Shown piece after piece: positions 1-6,500 of a DNA stretch of 10,617 nt. The translations under genes were made by a program, and so were the position numbers. How positions within the stretch are numbered: the first letter of the stretch is position 1; every line of letters begins with the position of its first letter. The DNA comes from Bradyrhizobium sp. CCH5-F6. Lineage in GTDB: Bacteria; Pseudomonadota; Alphaproteobacteria; Rhizobiales; Xanthobacteraceae. The stretch is from positions 1 to 10,617 of the forward strand of contig NZ_LSIC01000222.1 of the NCBI RefSeq assembly GCF_001556045.1, written 5' to 3'. Under the pieces are notes generated by a model. It was given only the letters and a program-made list of their open reading frames with translations. It had not been told where the DNA came from and made no database searches.

Positions 1-1
1 T

Positions 2-55
2 GCAAAACTCGCAACAGTCAGCGCGCTAAAGGACACCTTCTCGCGCGTAACCTAA
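2..55 (+). CDS. Possible 3' end of an unidentified plus-strand gene (partial)
   Basis: A reading frame enters from the left edge and stops at TAA 53-55. Its visible C-terminus reads AKLATVSALKDTFSRVT, which I do not recognise. The reason to list it is position: its stop codon falls exactly where the match of the opposing DUF736 gene to its family ends. That suggests a foreign segment, perhaps the end of an insertion sequence, was joined here. Seventeen codons are too few to prove coding, and sequence left of the window would decide it. Confidence 0.2.
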   Translation, partial: AKLATVSALKDTFSRVT

Positions 56-94
56 ATCGTTGCCGACCTTCTTGAAAGAACCGATGTTAGCCAT
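26..94 (-). pseudogene. DUF736 family gene, broken after about 13 codons
   Basis: The ATG at 92-94 is preceded by a strong ribosome binding site (AGGAGA, complement of 101-106) with a six-base spacer. The first residues, MANIGSFKKVGND, match the characteristic start of DUF736 proteins, small proteins of about 100 residues common on alphaproteobacterial plasmids and conjugative elements; their function is not known. After residue 13 the family pattern disappears, and the frame reads nine unrelated residues to TAG at 26-28, for 22 in total. The break near 53-56 coincides with the stop codon of a plus-strand frame, so truncation by insertion or recombination is more likely than a point frameshift. 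The gene normally lies near the DUF2493, Toprim and helicase genes found here, which supports the assignment. The intact start and ribosome site suggest recent damage. Confidence 0.6.
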
Positions 95-183
95 GCTACT
101 TCTCCTGTTGTGTTTCGAGCCCGCGACCACCGCGGCCTCGATGGCGATGAAGGCAGAAGACGATCGGCGACGCACCCGCTTGC

Positions 184-266
184 GGGCTGAAGCATCGCGG
201 AGGACGCCAGGGCTGAGACTTTCTTGCCTCGCGAGGAATGGGCTTCAGCCCAGGGGAAGAAAGTCT
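184..266. repeat. Compact nested palindromic element (three-arm inverted repeat)
   Basis: AGACTTTCTT (216-225) is perfectly complementary to AAGAAAGTCT (257-266). Between the arms lie two further palindromes, CCTCGCGAGG (227-236) and TGGGCTTCAGCCCA (239-252), so almost all of 216-266 can pair as a closed stem carrying two hairpins. A further copy, GGGCTGAAGC (184-193), is perfectly complementary to 242-251 and interleaves with the outer stem, giving an alternative, pseudoknot-like pairing. Read on the minus strand, the element sits about 90 to 170 bases upstream of the DUF736 start. It could be a leader RNA structure or a REP/RIME-like dispersed palindrome of rhizobia. I cannot match it to a named family. 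Confidence 0.6.
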
Positions 267-516
267 TGAGCGACGGCGTTGCGGCTCAGACGATCGAGGC
301 GCAGCCGATCTTCGGCCAGATCGAGCCATCACAGAGGCCACGTGCGTCGCGTGCTGAACCACAAGTCCGGGAGAAGATGGCGGGTCTCGGTTCAGTCAGG
401 CAAGAGGTCGAAACGATTGGGCGTAGGAAAAGAAGCGAAGGAAGGCAAAAGCGGTAGTCGTCGGCACAAAGCCAACCGCGAAACAACGGCTTCAGCCGCC
501 GCATCTATGTGCGCTG
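267..516. other. Gene-free stretch, nothing recognised
   Basis: Together with 95-183 this forms the unexplained part of the left end. Open frames here exist on both strands, but none has a recognisable domain, a convincing ribosome site or protein-like composition; they are rich in Arg and Ser, as expected of random GC-rich frames. The only notable item is GGCTTCAGCC at 489-498, an exact repeat of 241-250 in the palindromic element. It may be decayed coding sequence. Confidence 0.4.
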
Positions 517-614
517 GACGCGATCAATACCACCTCGTCGAAGCGCTCCAGGGAAGGCCGCGACTATCTCTCGTTCAAATGCGTGGACCCGCGTTCGGTG
601 CGCCGCTTGAGCTG
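517..614 (+). pseudogene. DUF736-like C-terminal relic with apparent frameshift
   Basis: The plus-strand frame through 535-576 reads SSKRSREGRDYLSFK. It matches the conserved centre of DUF736 proteins (W-x-K-x-S-x-E-G-R-D-Y-L-S followed by K-L-D-D-P). Just after it, the frame reads VDPRSVRR and stops at TGA 613-615, whereas the neighbouring frame reads GPAFGAPLELTS from 585, closer to the family's D-D-P-x-F-x-A-P continuation. This points to a one- or two-base indel near 583-590. No start codon, ribosome site or N-terminal half can be recognised upstream. The relic lies on the strand opposite to the truncated DUF736 start at 94, so it is either a second copy or a segment moved by inversion. 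The EGRDYLS motif is clear; the frameshift reading is less certain. Confidence 0.5.
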
Positions 615-642
615 ACCAGTTCGACCGACAGGCGGCGCAAGA

Positions 643-1125
643 TTATTGCTGATGCGCTGCGGCTGTGAGAACCGGTTGAGCATCGCTCTCCAGCGACCTG
701 CCCGAATCGCGCGGGCGGGTTTCGGTGAAGACGGTCAACCTCATCCACGCCGAGCCACCAATAAAGACCGCGCCGACACAGGCGAAGATCTCGCGCCATA
801 GCAATGACGGCACGCCGATTTGCGACATCGCAAATACGACCTGATAGCCAGCAAGTGTCGCCGGAAACGTAAACAGGGCGGCAATGACGGCGCGGGTGGT
901 CACGGGGCGTATCATTGCGAAGGCCGTTTGACCGATCGCAAGAGTTATGCCGCCGGCGGCAATGCCGATAATCGGCGCTCCAAGGAGGCCGGCGCCGCCG
1001 TGCAATGCAAGCATGAAGACGTTGAGACCGACAAAGAATGGCAAGGCGTATACCGCCAGCGTGACGATCAACCAGCAGAACAAGCCGATGCAAGCGATGT
1101 TCAGAAGAAGTCCGAGGGCGAGCAT
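643..1125 (-). CDS. Small four-helix membrane protein, unknown function
   Basis: This 160-residue protein starts at ATG 1123-1125, eight bases after a GGAG ribosome site (complement of 1134-1137). The N-terminal 130 residues are strongly hydrophobic, with segments at about 5-40 (one long or two short helices), 48-72, 76-98 and 108-130. The last 30 residues are polar. The hydrophobic part is rich in Gly and Ala and includes HGGAGLLGAPIIGIAAGG (residues 42-59). It has no obvious cleavable signal peptide and no catalytic motif I recognise. It should be an inner-membrane protein. It follows the DUF2493 gene on the same strand after a 138-base structured gap, so it may be read with that operon or from its own promoter. 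Similar unnamed membrane proteins occur near conjugation genes in rhizobia, but I cannot assign a family. Plausible alternatives are an entry-exclusion-like or toxin-neutralising membrane protein; neither is supported directly. Confidence 0.72.
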   Translation of the reverse strand: MLALGLLLNIACIGLFCWLIVTLAVYALPFFVGLNVFMLALHGGAGLLGAPIIGIAAGGITLAIGQTAFAMIRPVTTRAVIAALFTFPATLAGYQVVFAMSQIGVPSLLWREIFACVGAVFIGGSAWMRLTVFTETRPRDSGRSLESDAQPVLTAAAHQQ

Positions 1126-1155
1126 GGTGGTGGCTCCATATGCAAAGGGGTATGG

Positions 1156-1248
1156 TTGCGCCTTCCACCACCACCGCGGCGCAAATTCGAGGATGCAATC
1201 GAAACGAGGCGGAGTTGCGGCGATGCAACTCAGCCTCGGTGGTGGAAG
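1156..1248 (-). promoter_or_regulatory. Structured leader upstream of the membrane protein (alternative stems)
   Basis: CTTCCACCACC (1162-1172) is complementary to GGTGGTGGAAG (1238-1248). Inside are a hairpin TTCGA/TCGAA (1186-1190, 1199-1203) and a strong hairpin with arms 1206-1218 and 1225-1237 (twelve pairs, one mismatch, six-base loop). TTGCGCC/GGCGCAA (1156-1162, 1178-1184) offers a competing stem. In the minus-strand RNA, the GGUGGUGGUGG stretch (complement of 1165-1175) can pair either with the upstream CCACCACC (complement of 1238-1245) or with the CCACCACC spacer between the ribosome site and the AUG of the membrane gene (complement of 1126-1133). This would suit translational control. 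The inner hairpin could instead act as a weak terminator for the upstream operon, although only GUUUCG follows it. The complementarity is seen; the function is inferred. Confidence 0.45.
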
Positions 1249-1263
1249 ATGGCAGGTCGGCGC

Positions 1264-2187
1264 CTACGAGGCGCCGAATTTCCAGACGGCGATGCCGAGG
1301 CGCCTTGCCTTGTCGGCGAGGTTGTCCTGGATCCCCGTGCCCGGAAAATGCATGACGCCGATGGGCAGCAGTTCGAGCATGGCGTCGTTGCGCTTGAACG
1401 GTGCTGACTTGGCGTGCTTGGTCCAGTCCGGCTTGAATGCGATCTGTGGTACCTTCCGAGTGGTCGCCCATTTCGAGGCAATGAGTTCCGCACCCTTCGG
1501 CGAGCCGCCGTGGATCAGGACCATGTCGGAATGCTTGGCATGAACCTTGTCGAGGCGATCCCAGATCAGGACGTGGTCGTTGAAGTCGAGGCCGCCGGTG
1601 AGTGCAATTTTCGGCCCGGCTGGCAACATGACCTCCGCCTCAGTGCGGCGCTTGGCGGCGATAAAGTCCCGGGAATCGATCATGGCCGCGGTAAGCGTGC
1701 GGTGGTTCACGATCGATCCCGATCGAGGATGCCAGGCCGAGCCAGTGTGGACCTGAAAGCGTTCGATGGCCTGATCGCGAAAGAGCTCAAGGCAATTGCG
1801 TCGTTCGATCAGTGTGATGCCTTCTGCCGTCAAGCGCTCGAGTTCGACCGATCGCACCTCCGAGCCATTCTGCTCGCGCTGGCTCTTGCGCTGAGCCTGT
1901 TCGTTGTCGTCGAGCTGACGACCAATCCGGTCTGTTGCCCGGTGGAAAAGGTTGACCGTCGACCAGAGCAGGTCCGGCAGGTCCGGCTCGAGCCGGGTGT
2001 CGTTCAGCGTGGCGACCAGCGCATCGAATATGTCGGCAACTGCGGCCGCGATCATCTTTCCTTCGGGCAGTGGTCTGGGATCGGGCTGGTCGTCGAAGGG
2101 ACGGTAGCCAAAGAGCTGCAATTCGTTGAGGACGATGTCGGTGGAAGACGAGGCGTGCGGCGGTTCGATGTCGTCGTGATCGCTCAT
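1264..2187 (-). CDS. DUF2493 domain protein (SLOG-like fold)
   Basis: This is a 307-residue protein. I chose ATG 2185-2187 because the N-terminus MSDHDDIEPPHASS followed by ELQLFGYRPF and DPRPLPE is the usual start of this family; the frame stays open 76 codons further upstream, but that extension is low-complexity and not family-like. A helical N-terminal region (about 45-150) precedes the DUF2493 domain (about 192-305). Its marks are KIALTGGLDF, the glycine-rich loop HGGSPKGAE (226-234), FKPDW, PFKRND and FPGTGIQDNLADKARRLG. DUF2493 is related to the YspA/SLOG group of Rossmann-like proteins, thought to bind nucleotides or nucleotide-derived ligands; the substrate is unknown. The ribosome site is weak (GGA about 12 bases upstream). 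The 342-base leader suggests separate control from the Toprim gene, although the strand is the same. A cytoplasmic sensor or processing role is inferred only. Confidence 0.88.
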   Translation of the reverse strand: MSDHDDIEPPHASSSTDIVLNELQLFGYRPFDDQPDPRPLPEGKMIAAAVADIFDALVATLNDTRLEPDLPDLLWSTVNLFHRATDRIGRQLDDNEQAQRKSQREQNGSEVRSVELERLTAEGITLIERRNCLELFRDQAIERFQVHTGSAWHPRSGSIVNHRTLTAAMIDSRDFIAAKRRTEAEVMLPAGPKIALTGGLDFNDHVLIWDRLDKVHAKHSDMVLIHGGSPKGAELIASKWATTRKVPQIAFKPDWTKHAKSAPFKRNDAMLELLPIGVMHFPGTGIQDNLADKARRLGIAVWKFGAS

Positions 2188-2529
2188 AGGGAGGTGTCCT
2201 TTGCCGGATCGGCCGCGTCCATCGCGGCCTTCGTGGCGATCACCAGACGGCGGGCGGGACGGGCCCGCACCCGGAGCAACGCGGAGGGCCGCAGCGCCAG
2301 CGGAGGATGGTGGAGGCCGGCTATTTTGCTTCGCGATGCAAAGCGCGCTGGCACCCATATATAATGTGAGCTTCCTTTCGCTGGCGCGCGGCGGAAAATA
2401 GCTGGCCGCAGCCATTGCCGGCCCGAGCCGCTTGCCGTCCGATCGCCCTCTAGAAGGCCCTGGTCGCGCCTCTCTGGCACTGGACCGTCGCGCGAGCGAG
2501 CTGTCGACTTTGATGGAAGCCGCCCGCGC
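2188..2529 (-). promoter_or_regulatory. 342-base intergenic region with inverted repeats and promoter-like AT spot
   Basis: No gene is supported here. GGCCGGCTATTTT (2315-2327) pairs with AAAATAGCTGGCC (2395-2407) at 12 of 13 positions. Within the 67-base spacer lies the only AT-rich spot, around 2357-2365, which contains TATAAT on the plus strand (2360-2365) and TATATA on the minus strand. Neither has a good -35 box. CGCCAGCG (2294-2301) and CGCTGGCG (2380-2387) form a second, overlapping inverted pair. At the Toprim end, CTGTCGACT (2501-2509) pairs with AGTCGACAG (2532-2540), spanning that gene's stop codon and lacking a T tract. The likeliest reading is a promoter or operator region for the DUF2493 gene. 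Confidence 0.4.
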
Positions 2530-3591
2530 CTAGTCGACAGTGGCCGGCAAGAACAAGAAGCGGGAGACGTCCTCCGGTGCCAGCTGGATCCGTATCGCTG
2601 CTCGGAGGGTGTCGAGGCCGAAGACGTGCAGGTCCTCGTTGAAGTCGCCAAGGCGGGGCGATAACGGGATCGCTTCGATGCCGGCAGCTTCGGCGCGTTG
2701 CAGCAGAACGGCTTGCACATTGTCTCCAGCTGCATCGTCATCGCGCGCGATATAGAGCCGACGCAAACTCGACGACAGTGCCATGGCTGCGAGATGGTTG
2801 GCCGACAGTGCAGCAGCCATCGGCAAGGTTGGAAGCACGTAGCGCAGCGACAGCATGGTCTCGATGCCTTCGCCGGCGACAAGAACGTCGTCGTCGACCG
2901 CACCAAAACGCACGGCGTTGCCGAGCAGATCGCCCATGGCTCGTCGTGGGGTATCGATCGGGGCCTTGCCCAATCGCACCCGGTCAAAGCCGTTCGGATC
3001 GAGCCAGGTGCGGTGCACGCCGGTGATTTTGCCATCGAGATCGGTGACGCGAGCGATCATCGCAGGCCAGGTCTCGGTCGGCAGGTGCTCCTCTGGCCGG
3101 TAGTAGCAACGCGGATGGAAGCGCAGGCTACCGCCATGATGCACGTGCGCTATTCCGCGATGCTGCAAGTAAGTCTGAACGACGGTGCCTTCGATCGGCC
3201 CCGAGATAGCAAACAGTCGCCGTGCGGCCTCTTGCGAGCCGGCAGGTGCAGCAGAACGGGTGACTTTCGGGACGATTTCAAGTTCAGGGCGGGGCAGCTT
3301 CAGAAACCGCCTCGCCTCCTCGGCGACCTCGCGGAACTCGCGAAGTCCGAGACTTTCGCGGATGATGTCGAGGAGATCGCCATGCTCGCCGGTCGCCGCA
3401 TCAGTCCACTTGCCGGCTGGTCCCTTCGTCGAGTCCTGGAGGCGTACGAACATGGAACGGCCCGGCATGTTGTGCACGTCGCCGACGAGCCAGTATCGCC
3501 CCTCTCGCTTCCCGTTGGAGAGGTAGTGGCGGCACACCGCCTCGGCCTCGCGCGCGAGGCGTTGTGCCAGTTCGGAGGCGTCGCGACTCAT
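2530..3591 (-). CDS. Toprim-domain, primase-like protein (DUF7146 type)
   Basis: This is a 353-residue protein. ATG 3589-3591 shares its A with the TGA of the upstream helicase gene (TGATG), so translation is probably coupled; a GTG one codon earlier is a less likely start. The C-terminal Toprim domain shows the acidic motif VAGEGIETMLSL (238-249, with E241 and E244) and IARDDDAAGD (281-290), the D-x-D metal site. DFNEDLH follows at 316-322. The N-terminal part (about 30-80), with GRYWLVGD, KWTDAATGEHGDLLDII, resembles the primase zinc-finger region, but the zinc-binding cysteines are absent. A linker and a middle domain (YLQHRGI, FHP, GVHRTWLDPNG) match plasmid and phage Toprim proteins annotated DUF7146. 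Toprim domains act in primases, topoisomerases and nucleases. A primase-like role in copying element DNA beside the helicase is plausible, but activity is unproven. Confidence 0.88.
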   Translation of the reverse strand: MSRDASELAQRLAREAEAVCRHYLSNGKREGRYWLVGDVHNMPGRSMFVRLQDSTKGPAGKWTDAATGEHGDLLDIIRESLGLREFREVAEEARRFLKLPRPELEIVPKVTRSAAPAGSQEAARRLFAISGPIEGTVVQTYLQHRGIAHVHHGGSLRFHPRCYYRPEEHLPTETWPAMIARVTDLDGKITGVHRTWLDPNGFDRVRLGKAPIDTPRRAMGDLLGNAVRFGAVDDDVLVAGEGIETMLSLRYVLPTLPMAAALSANHLAAMALSSSLRRLYIARDDDAAGDNVQAVLLQRAEAAGIEAIPLSPRLGDFNEDLHVFGLDTLRAAIRIQLAPEDVSRFLFLPATVD

Positions 3592-6500
3592 CACGCGGCC
3601 TCCCGTTCGGCGACGCGCTCGATCGCGTAGTGCTCAAGGACCTTTGTCAGCACTGCGATGCCGCTGGCATTGAGCGGCACGAACATACGCAGCTTCCAGG
3701 AGATGATCTCGCCGAAGAGGCCGTAGGTTCTGAGGCGATCGCGCATCGTATCGCTAAATCCGGACAGCTCGATGCGGTGTGCGCCCATGACACGGACCCG
3801 GCGAAGCTGGAGGCCTTCGGCGAGTTCGAGGACGGTCTTCCCCTCGACCAGCGCGGCAAAGGCTGCATCCGGAGCCAGTTCGGGCGCATCGCCCGCAAGA
3901 ACGCTTGCGACCCAGGTCGCCGAAACCTTCCGACCGATGATTCTCTCGCCGGCGTCGGTCTGAAGGCAGTAGACCCGCGTTGACTCGTTCGGAAGCCGCT
4001 TCCAGATCGGCAACAGCAGGCCCGCCACGATATGGATTGTACTTTCCGAGAACTCTGGAATGACTGCTAGTTCCGCCAGCCACGCGGCAGAGAAGCGCTC
4101 GCGTTCGGCTTCGAGCCAATGGCTTTCCGCCATCATCTTCAGGGGAATGCAGTGCTGCTCCATCGGGCGGATCAGGCGAACACGAGCCTCGATCTCGCCG
4201 TCATCGAGCATGACGCTCGGCGCAGGGATCTGCAGAGCGGGCCGGCCCGAGCGCTCGTTGAGCAGCAGGACGGCACGATGATCCCCGAGACGGCCCAGCG
4301 CGTCCTCAAGGCTCAAGGGACGATTGCGCTCGCGCTGGGTAATCGTGAGAAGCTTTGTCTCGGCGCCCGTCGCCGGATGAACGTAAATCGCGCGACGGTC
4401 GGTGACCACAAAGCTTTCGGCGCAGAGCGTTTCCAGCCCGATATCGTAGGTGCCGGACGTGATGGCGCCTTCGATACGGGCGGTCAGCAGCTGCTCGAAC
4501 GCCGTGAAGAGGACGTTCTGCAGCTCGATGGTGAGGGCGAGCAACCTGTTGAGGAAGGTCGTGATGGGCGGAAGCTCATCCTTCAGCCCATTGGTATCAA
4601 CCAGCTTCAGACCCGTGGCGCCTTCGAAGAGCTCAAGCGAGCAGTCCTCGACCTTGCCCCGCGCAAGAAGCATGTAGAGCTGGCGCAACGCGTCACGGCC
4701 ATACTGGCTTTCGAGGTTATCCTCGGGCCGGAATAGGCCCTGCCCTCCGGTCTGCCGCTGACCACGGGTGATGGCGCCCAGCGTATCCAGCCGGCGAGCG
4801 ATCGTGGAGAGGAAGCGCTTCTCCGCCTTCACGTCCGTTGCGATCGGCCGAAACAGCGGCGGCTGTGCCTGGTTGGTCCGGTTGGTGCGGCCGAGCCCCT
4901 GGATGGCGGCGTCGGCCTTCCAGCCGGGTTCGAGAAGATAATGAACCCGCAAACGACGGTTCCTTGCCGACAGTTCGGCATGGTACGAACGTCCGGTGCC
5001 GCCGGCGTCGCTGAAGACAAGGATCTGCTTGGCGTCATCCATGAACGCCGCGGTCTCGGCGAGGTTTGCCGACGCTGCGCGATTCTCGACGACGAGGCGG
5101 CTGCCCTTTCTGATGATACGGCGGGAGCGGCCAGTGACCTCAGCGACCACGTCGGTACCAAATCGCTGGACGATCTGATCCAAGGCGCCCGGCACCGGCG
5201 ACAACGACGCCAGCTTTTCGATGAGGCGGTCTCGGCGCGCGACGGCCTCCCTACTTTCGACTGGCTGGCCATCGCGGTAGACGGGACGGGAACAGAGGTT
5301 GCCCTCCGAATCGGTGAAGGGCTCGTAGAGTTGGACCGGGAAGGAATGGGCGAGGTAATCGAGAACGTACTCGCGCGGCGTGATGTCGACTTGGACGTCA
5401 CCCCATTCCTCGGTCGGGATCTCGGCCAATCGGCGCTGCATCAATGCCTCGCCGGTTGAAACGATCTGGATGACGGCGGCGTGTCCTGCGTCAAGATCGC
5501 GCTCGATTGAGCGGATCAGCGACGGCGTCTTCATCGAGGTCAGCAGGTGACCGAAGAAGCGCTGCTTGGCGCTCTCGAACGCGGATCGTGCCGCGGACTT
5601 TGCCTGTCCGTTCAGTGTCCCCGTCAAGCCCGTGATGTTGGCCGCCCGCATGGCCGCATCGAGATTGTTGTGAATGATCCCGAATGCGCCGGCGTAAGCG
5701 TCGTAGATGCGAACCTGTTCAGGCGTCAGCTGATGCTCGACGAGCTCGTATTCGATGCCCTCGTAGGACAGGGACCGCGCAGCGTAGAGGCCGAGCGCCT
5801 TGAGGTCGCGCGCCAACACCTCCATTGCAGCAACACCGCCCTCCTCGATCGCCTCGACGAATTCGGCCCGGGTGGCGAAGGGAAAGTCGTCGCCGCCCCA
5901 CAATCCCAACCTTTGCGCATAGGCCAGGTTATGCACCGTCGTGGCACCCGTCGCCGAGACGTAGACCACACGGGCATTCGGCAGGGCGTGCTGGAGCCGC
6001 AGGCCGGCGCGCCCCTGCTGAGAGGCTGCCTGGTCACCCCGCTCGCCCTTGCCGCCAACCGCGTTTTGCATGGCGTGGCTCTCGTCGAAGACGATCACTC
6101 CGTCGAAGTCGGAGCCCAACCATTCAACGATCTGCCGGACGCGTGAAAGCTTTTCTCCGCGCTCGTCGGTGCGCAGCGTAGCGTAGGTGGCAAATAGGAC
6201 GCCTTGCGCGAGCCTGATGGGCGCACCCTGCCGGTAACGCGAAAGCGGCGTAACAAGCAGTCGCTCCATGCCAAGCGCCGACCAATCGCGCTGCGCATCC
6301 TCGATCAGCTTGTCGGATTTGCTGATCCAGACCGCACGGCGCCGCCCCTTCGACCAATTGTCCAGCAGGATGCCGGCAACCTGCCGCCCCTTGCCAGCCC
6401 CGGTCCCATCACCCAGGAACCAACCCCGACGAAACCGAACGGCATTTTCCGCGTCGTCACGCGCTGCCGCCACGACGTCAAAGGTCGCATCGACCGTCCA

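Noticed and set aside
60..269. Plus-strand frame with a signal-peptide-like start (MLAMLLLLLCF)
   Set aside because: The hydrophobic run is the complement of the DUF736 start and its ribosome site; the rest is Arg-rich and unlike a protein.
575..1471. Long minus-strand frame of 298 codons
   Set aside because: It overlaps the membrane protein and DUF2493 genes in another frame, is rich in Arg and His, and shows no domain.
1414..2364. Plus-strand frame of 316 codons opposite the DUF2493 gene
   Set aside because: It is antisense to a recognised gene and contains no known motif.
2360..2365. Perfect TATAAT on the plus strand as a promoter toward the Toprim gene
   Set aside because: The hexamer 17 bases upstream (TGCAAA) matches TTGACA at only three positions, and no plus-strand gene follows.
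2188..2415. N-terminal extension of the DUF2493 frame by 76 codons
   Set aside because: The extension is low-complexity, and the family's usual N-terminus begins at the chosen ATG.
2501..2540. Inverted repeat CTGTCGACT/AGTCGACAG over the Toprim stop as a terminator
   Set aside because: It has a 22-base loop and no T tract on the minus strand; much of the match comes from the palindromic GTCGAC core.
2698..3630. Plus-strand frame of 310 codons opposite the Toprim gene
   Set aside because: It has antisense shadow composition, with no start signal or family match.
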